Positions 58,865-64,000 of a DNA stretch of 64,000 nt are shown piece by piece (the stretch's first letter is position 1; each line of letters starts with the position of its first letter). Source of the stretch: an uncultured Muribaculaceae bacterium (GTDB taxonomy: Bacteria > Bacteroidota > Bacteroidia > Bacteroidales > Muribaculaceae); NCBI GenBank assembly GCA_910577585.1, contig CAJTNN010000005.1, positions 2,005-66,004 of the forward strand, read 5' to 3'. Position numbers and translations under genes: made by a program. Below the pieces are notes generated by a model that saw only the letters and a program-made list of their open reading frames with translations, was not told where the DNA came from and did not search any database.

Positions 58865-60118
58865 ATGAAATTCGACACCATTATAATAGGAGGAGGCCTG
58901 AGTGGCCTCGTGAGTGCAATTGAATCTGCAAGGGCAGGGCGAGCCACGGCCATCGTATCAGCCGGCCAGAGCGCGCTGCACTTCTGGTCAGGGTCATTTG
59001 AACTTTTAGGCAATTGCCACGGAGAGACAATAATAGATAATCCGTTAGGTTATATCTCCCGACTCGAGGAGAATCATCCATACCGCAAAATCGGCACCGA
59101 GGGCCTGCAGCGTATGTTGGCAAGAGTGCCGGAGCTGCTGAAGGAGGCCGGGATGAAGTCGACAGGATCATTGCAGCGCAATCATTTCAGACTCACCCCA
59201 CTGGGATTTATCAAGCCTGCTTGGCTTACTCTGGATGATTATGTGGCATTTGACTCCGACACAGTGCTCCCTTGGAAGAAAGTGGCTCTTGTCAACATAT
59301 ATTCCTATCTCGATTTTTATCCGAGATTTCTGGAATTCGGATTAAGAAACCATGGAGTGCAATGCAGCATGGCATCAGTCAATATTCCGCAACTCAACAC
59401 TCTGCGCAAGAGCACGACTGAGATGCGTGCCACCAACATATCCCGGTTTCTGACCGATGACGCTGTCGATGCGCTTGCTGAGAAGGTGAATGCCGTTGCA
59501 GGTGATGCCGAAGCTGTAATCATGCCGGCCGTATTGGGGATATTCAGCGATGAGCCTGTCAATCGGTTCCGCAGTCAGGTGAAGTGCCCTGTATGGTTTG
59601 TGCCCACGACTCCGGCCTCGGTGCCAGGGGTAAGATGCCAACTCAGTCTGCGTGATTACTTTATCCGGCTCGGTGGCCAATACCTGCCCGGCGACACAGT
59701 GAAACACGGCGTTATCAGTAATCACCGACTCGAAAGAATCTACACCGAGAATCTTGGGGATATGCCTCTTGAGGCCGAAAACTTCGTGATTTCTACAGGC
59801 AGCTTCTTCGGCCACGGCCTTATTGCCGACATGGAACGTATCTACGAGCCTGTCTTCGGGCTGGACCTCAATGTAAGTGGCGGACGCACGGAATGGTATC
59901 GCAAAGAGCTTTACGATGCTCAGCCCTATATGGGATTCGGTGTGATTACGGATGATAAATTCCGCCCGTCGCGCAAAGGTGAGACCATCGACAATCTCTA
60001 CGCTACCGGAGCACTCCTTTCGGGATTCAATGCGTTGAAAGAGGGTTCAGGAGCCGGCATAACGCTTGCCACAGCCCTGAGCGCTGCAGAGAATATCAAC
60101 GGATGTGGCACTATCTAA
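58865..60118 (+). CDS. glpB: Anaerobic glycerol-3-phosphate dehydrogenase subunit B
   Basis: 417 residues, flavoprotein subunit. FAD/FMN-binding IIIGGGLSGLVSAIESARAG at the start, ALHFWSGSFELLG (family phrase) and a C-terminal YATGALLSGFNALKEGSGAGI. Twenty-one bases after glpA and 12 before glpC. Confidence 0.93.
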   Translation: MKFDTIIIGGGLSGLVSAIESARAGRATAIVSAGQSALHFWSGSFELLGNCHGETIIDNPLGYISRLEENHPYRKIGTEGLQRMLARVPELLKEAGMKSTGSLQRNHFRLTPLGFIKPAWLTLDDYVAFDSDTVLPWKKVALVNIYSYLDFYPRFLEFGLRNHGVQCSMASVNIPQLNTLRKSTTEMRATNISRFLTDDAVDALAEKVNAVAGDAEAVIMPAVLGIFSDEPVNRFRSQVKCPVWFVPTTPASVPGVRCQLSLRDYFIRLGGQYLPGDTVKHGVISNHRLERIYTENLGDMPLEAENFVISTGSFFGHGLIADMERIYEPVFGLDLNVSGGRTEWYRKELYDAQPYMGFGVITDDKFRPSRKGETIDNLYATGALLSGFNALKEGSGAGITLATALSAAENINGCGTI

Positions 60119-60130
60119 AACCTATGAGCC

Positions 60131-61402
60131 ATGATGACACTACAGCAACAAAACCGAAGCGACAATAATTTTGAATCATGCATCAAATGCACCATCTGCA
60201 CCGTCTACTGCCCCGTGACTACGGTCAATCCGGATTATCCGGGGCCGAAACAGGCGGGTCCCGATGGAGAGCGCTACCGCTTGAAAAAACCACTTTTCTA
60301 TGATGAGGCACTGAAGTATTGCCTTAATTGCAAACGTTGTGAGGTGGCATGTCCGAACGATGTCAGAATAGGCGATATCATACAATCGGCCCGCATAAAA
60401 TATTCTGACCATCGTCCCTCACTGCGTGATTCGATTTTGGCCAACACTGACTTTATGGGCACTTTGGCCTCTACGTTTGCTCCGCTTGTGAACTTCACTC
60501 TTGGTCTGAAACCAGTGAAGCTTCTGATGGATGTGACTCTCGGAGTCGACGAACACCGCACATTCCCCAAATACACCTCCACACGCTTCGAGACATGGTA
60601 TCGCCGCAAAGCGGCTGCCACGCAAGATGCCTACGACCGACATGTGGCCTATTTCCACGGATGCTATGTGAATTACAATTATCCTCAGCTTGGCAAGGAT
60701 TTCATAAAGGTATTCAACGCGATAGGCATCGGTGTGCATCTGCTGAAGAAAGAGAAGTGCTGCGGTGTGGCCAAGATTGCCAATCTATGCATCAACGAGG
60801 CCACACGCGACGCAAAACTTAACCTTGAGTCAATCCGTGAGGCAGTGGGCAACGGCATGGATGTGATGCTCACCTCATCTACATGCTGCTTCACACTGCG
60901 CGATGAGTATCCTCATGTGCTGAAGATTGACAATAGCGATGTGCGCGATCATATATCGCTTGCTGTCAGGACTCTATACAGACTTATTGAGGAGGAGGGT
61001 GTGAAACTCGTGTTTCGTAAAGACTTCCATAAGAGAGTGGCCTATCACGTGCCATGCCACATGGAGAAACTCGGCTGGGGCATCTACTCTACGACTTTGA
61101 TGAAGATGATTCCAGGGCTGGATTTCGTAAGACTCGACCCGCATTGCTGCGGAATTGCCGGCACTTACGGCTTCAAAAAAGAATACTACAATTATTCGCA
61201 AGGCATCGGCGCCCCGCTCTTCAAGCAGATTCTCGACAGCCATCTCGATTCGGTGGCCACAGATTGCGAGACTTGCAAGTGGCAGATTGAGATGTCGACC
61301 GGCCTTCCCGTAGAGAATCCAATCTCATTGATAGCCCAGGCACTCGACGTGGAGGCCACGATGAAGGCCAACGGAGTCAGTGTGGCTCCTCCTGAAGATT
61401 AG
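60131..61402 (+). CDS. glpC: Anaerobic glycerol-3-phosphate dehydrogenase subunit C
   Basis: 423 residues. Two 4Fe-4S sites (CIKCTICTVYCP; CLNCKRCEVACP) and two CCG domains (KEKCCGVAKIAN; DPHCCGIAGTYGFKKE). Membrane-associated subunit that passes electrons to menaquinone. Completes the GlpABC complex. Confidence 0.95.
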   Translation: MMTLQQQNRSDNNFESCIKCTICTVYCPVTTVNPDYPGPKQAGPDGERYRLKKPLFYDEALKYCLNCKRCEVACPNDVRIGDIIQSARIKYSDHRPSLRDSILANTDFMGTLASTFAPLVNFTLGLKPVKLLMDVTLGVDEHRTFPKYTSTRFETWYRRKAAATQDAYDRHVAYFHGCYVNYNYPQLGKDFIKVFNAIGIGVHLLKKEKCCGVAKIANLCINEATRDAKLNLESIREAVGNGMDVMLTSSTCCFTLRDEYPHVLKIDNSDVRDHISLAVRTLYRLIEEEGVKLVFRKDFHKRVAYHVPCHMEKLGWGIYSTTLMKMIPGLDFVRLDPHCCGIAGTYGFKKEYYNYSQGIGAPLFKQILDSHLDSVATDCETCKWQIEMSTGLPVENPISLIAQALDVEATMKANGVSVAPPED

Positions 61403-61425
61403 AAACCTTTTAACCTTATCATACT

Positions 61426-62949
61426 ATGAATACCTCAGACAACCGCCCGAAGTATATACTGGCTCTTGATCAGGGCACAAGTAGCTCAAGGGCAATCGTA
61501 TTCGACCACGAAGGCAACATCTGCTCAGTGGCGCAGCATGAATTTCCTCAGATTTTTCCGCATTCCGGTTGGGTCGAACATGATCCCCACCAGATATGGG
61601 GCTCGCAAGCCTCGGTGATAGCTGAAGCTATTTCGCAAATCGGAATCAATGGATTGAATATCGCTGCAATCGGCATCACCAATCAGCGCGAGACTACCAT
61701 CGTATGGGATGCCGACACCGGCGAGCCAATCTATAACGCCATCGTATGGCAGGACCGGCGCACATCGGAATACTGCGACCGCCTGCGCGAAGAGGGTGTG
61801 GCCGAGATGATACGCGACAAAACGGGGCTGATACTCGATGCCTACTTCAGTGCGACAAAAATCCACTGGATTCTTGAGAATGTGGAGGGGGCCCGGGAGA
61901 AGGCTGAAGCCGGCAAACTTCGTTTCGGCACAGTCGACAGCTGGCTTGTGTCGTGTCTGACACGTCATCGGGTGCACATCACAGATGTCACCAACGCCTC
62001 GCGCACAATGTTATTCAATATCCACACTCTGGAGTGGGACCAGGAGTTGCTTGATCTTTTCGGCATTCCCCGCTCGATGATGCCCGAAGTGAAGTCTTGC
62101 AGCGAAGTGTACGGCAACACCACCACCACGCTCTTCGCCCACGAAGTGCCAATCGCCGGAATTGTCGGCGACCAGCAGGCAGCTCTCTTCGGCCAGATGT
62201 GCATCGAACCCGGCTCTGTCAAGAACACCTACGGCACCGGTTGCTTCCTGCTGATGAATTCTGGCAATAAGCCAATAAAATCAAAGAATCATCTTCTCAC
62301 CACCATCGCCTGGAAACTTGACGGCAAAGTGACGTATGCGCTCGAGGGATCGATATTCGTGGCTGGCTCGGTAGTGCAGTGGCTGCGCGATAATCTAAAG
62401 TGCATTCGGTCATCATCGGAAGTTGAGAAACTGGCAAGCTCTGTGCCCGACACCGACGGAGTATACTTCGTGCCGGCCTTCACCGGACTCGGCGCACCCT
62501 ATTGGGACCAGTATGCTCGCGGCGCAATCTCGGGATTGTCGCGCGGTTCAAAACTTGCCCACATCGCCCGCGCAGCGCTTGAAGGCATCGCCTACCAGAC
62601 CTATGATATTGTCAAAGCCATGGAGCGCGACGCCGAGATACCGCTCACTAACCTGAAGGTCGATGGTGGCGCCGCCCGCAACAATCTGCTGATGCAATTC
62701 CAAAGCGATATCCTCGACACTGAGGTGCTGCGTCCCTCAATTACCGAGACCACAGCTCTTGGAGCTGCCTATATGGCCGGACTCGCCGTAGGCTACTGGA
62801 AGGATGTGGCCGAACTGCAGGCACAATGGAGGGTCGACCGTCAGTTCCTTCCGCTTGCCGACAAGCAGAAGGTGGCCAAGGCGCTTGATGGCTGGCACGA
62901 CGCGGTGCGCAGAGTGCTGACTCCGGATGCCTGTACGCGCCCGAGCTGA
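61426..62949 (+). CDS. glpK: Glycerol kinase
   Basis: 507 residues. Phosphorylates glycerol to glycerol-3-phosphate. FGGY-family motifs: LALDQGTSSSRAIVFDHEGN, GITNQRETTIVWD, VWQDRRTS, YFSATKIHWIL and GGAARNNLLMQFQSDIL. Full length. Feeds GlpABC. Confidence 0.97.
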   Translation: MNTSDNRPKYILALDQGTSSSRAIVFDHEGNICSVAQHEFPQIFPHSGWVEHDPHQIWGSQASVIAEAISQIGINGLNIAAIGITNQRETTIVWDADTGEPIYNAIVWQDRRTSEYCDRLREEGVAEMIRDKTGLILDAYFSATKIHWILENVEGAREKAEAGKLRFGTVDSWLVSCLTRHRVHITDVTNASRTMLFNIHTLEWDQELLDLFGIPRSMMPEVKSCSEVYGNTTTTLFAHEVPIAGIVGDQQAALFGQMCIEPGSVKNTYGTGCFLLMNSGNKPIKSKNHLLTTIAWKLDGKVTYALEGSIFVAGSVVQWLRDNLKCIRSSSEVEKLASSVPDTDGVYFVPAFTGLGAPYWDQYARGAISGLSRGSKLAHIARAALEGIAYQTYDIVKAMERDAEIPLTNLKVDGGAARNNLLMQFQSDILDTEVLRPSITETTALGAAYMAGLAVGYWKDVAELQAQWRVDRQFLPLADKQKVAKALDGWHDAVRRVLTPDACTRPS

Positions 62950-63045
62950 CAATCCGCCTCCTGAAGTCAATCACAGACTTCAATCGAGCCATGTACAACC
63001 CTATGTCACATGACTCGTCTACTAACCACCTCAATCCACACCATT

Positions 63046-63792
63046 ATGGAAAACTCAATTTTTTTAAAGTGCCTCTTTGAATTCTTAGGCACATACGTGA
63101 TGATTCTGCTGGGTGCCGGTGTATGCGCCTGCACCTCATTGACCGGTTCGAAAGGAAAGGGTGGAGGTTGGATTGTCGTCACTCTCGCCTGGGGTCTGGC
63201 AGTAATGTGCGGTGTACTGATAGCCGGGCCATACACAGGGGCTCATCTTAACCCGGCTGTCAGCATAGGGCTTGCGGCGGCAGGCAAATTCAGCTGGAGT
63301 CTTGTGGCGCCATATATAGTCTCTCAGATATTGGGTGCTATCCTGGCGGCAGTGACAATCTATTACTTCTATAAAGACCACTTCGACCTGACTGAAGACC
63401 CGCAGACAAAGCTCGGAGTATTTGCCACTATTCCCGCCATCAAGAATCTCAAGCGCAATTTCCTTTCGGAGGTGATAGGCACATTTGTGCTGGTGCTCGT
63501 GATTCTGTTTATGGCTGAAGAGGGGAATACGGCTGAAGTGGGGCTCGGCTCTATCGGCGCATTGCCTGTGTCGCTTCTTGTAATGGTCATCGGCATGTCG
63601 CTCGGAGGCACTACCGGATATGCCATCAATCCGGCCCGCGACTTCGGTCCGCGGCTTGCCCATCAGCTCTTGCCCATAAAAGGGAAGGGCTCAAGCGGAT
63701 GGCGGTATGCCTGGGTGCCTTTCTTCGGCCCCATTGTCGGAGCGTTGTTCGCAGCGCTCGTGTACTGGGCTTGCTGCATGTGCGGTGCTTAA
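63046..63792 (+). CDS. glpF: Glycerol uptake facilitator (aquaglyceroporin)
   Basis: 248 residues from the ATG at 63046 (MENSIFLKCLFEF); the upstream frame to 63010 lacks family similarity. Six helices and two NPA boxes: HLNPAVS and INPARDFGPR. The Arg and Asp of the glycerol-selective filter (PARD) are present. Lets glycerol cross the inner membrane by diffusion. Fifth gene of the operon. Confidence 0.94.
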   Translation: MENSIFLKCLFEFLGTYVMILLGAGVCACTSLTGSKGKGGGWIVVTLAWGLAVMCGVLIAGPYTGAHLNPAVSIGLAAAGKFSWSLVAPYIVSQILGAILAAVTIYYFYKDHFDLTEDPQTKLGVFATIPAIKNLKRNFLSEVIGTFVLVLVILFMAEEGNTAEVGLGSIGALPVSLLVMVIGMSLGGTTGYAINPARDFGPRLAHQLLPIKGKGSSGWRYAWVPFFGPIVGALFAALVYWACCMCGA

Positions 63793-63872
63793 GACATAAT
63801 TATTCTTAAAAGTCAGAGCGGCGCATGACAAAATCTTTATGCCCGCTCACAACCTTAAAAACTCTTACCACT

Positions 63873-64000
63873 ATGACAAAACATCTATTGGGCATCGCCA
63901 TGTCGATGCTGGCTATCTCGGGTGCTTTTGCCCAGAGCTATGACTACAAACCCATCAAGGGGTTTCAGGACTCAACCAACGAACGCCTCGAGGCATTCCT
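63873..64000 (+). CDS. Exported protein, partial at right edge
   Basis: 42 residues seen. A clear signal peptide (MTKHLLGIAMSMLAISGAFA, cleavage after AFA-Q) followed by QSYDYKPIKGFQDSTNERLE. Too short to identify. The location after glpF suggests a periplasmic enzyme, perhaps a phosphatase or phosphodiesterase that supplies glycerol, but that is a guess. Confidence 0.7.
   Translation, partial: MTKHLLGIAMSMLAISGAFAQSYDYKPIKGFQDSTNERLEAF

Noticed and set aside
63820..63866. Hairpin gagcggcgcat/atgcccgctc after glpF as a terminator
   Set aside because: Imperfect stem and no T run; could be a leader structure of the next gene, so not called.

Overview
The window looks like the chromosome of a gut Bacteroidales bacterium, most probably a Muribaculaceae-type (S24-7) relative. 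The evidence seen is: repeated Bacteroidetes promoters of the form TTTG-N19..22-TAnnTTTG, a tmRNA tag reading GENNYALAA, tRNA and tmRNA 3' ends without encoded CCA, a BspA-type leucine-rich-repeat protein, and Bacteroidales-typical families (DUF1599, BT_3928, DUF4099, DUF6140). The family-level placement is inference.

Layout. 1-3.3 kb: the integrase end of an integrative element (DUF4099/DUF3945 protein, two HTH proteins, tyrosine recombinase) next to the 3' end of tmRNA. 3.3-18 kb: mostly housekeeping genes (ssrA, glnS, a 6S-like structured RNA, LRR surface protein, ECF sigma factor, prmA, a YtxH/YqjE-like envelope cluster, umuC, recJ-recQ). 18.1-28.0 kb: an accessory island beginning at tRNA-Ala(GGC). 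It is full of debris (integrase arm fragment, RhuM-like fragment, C-terminal MBL/RMMBL piece, rtcB fragment, exonuclease fragment broken by a 50-bp MITE). It also holds a well-supported candidate ncRNA and a same-strand gene set: AAA+ ATPase, WYL regulator, DUF6140, an FtsZ-like protein lacking the GTPase signature, a small membrane protein and a PLD-fold protein. This set is the best candidate for an undescribed system.

28.1-41.7 kb: a nearly self-contained urea-nitrogen island. It comprises ureABC, then ureEFGD after a terminator and a 195-bp hairpin element, an FNT channel, an MFS carrier, a urea transporter, and an ECF-type nickel/cobalt importer (nikMQO-like) preceded by a structured leader. 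Urea import, nickel import, metallocentre assembly and hydrolysis can all be encoded here.

41.7-56.7 kb: a degenerate K+-channel-like protein, a membrane-anchored MurF-like ligase with an alpha/beta hydrolase, an SPFH protein, the agmatine-to-putrescine pair aguB/aguA, DUF1599, BT_3928 family, rlmH, nadC, yraN and an EmrAB-TolC-like efflux operon. 57.2-64 kb: the glpABC-glpK-glpF glycerol operon and the start of an exported protein.

Several small non-coding repeat classes (a TA-flanked MITE, ~195-bp long-hairpin elements, and a GAAGTTGTTTAAACAACTTC palindrome family) are scattered between genes. All calls were made by reading the sequence; no database search was run.
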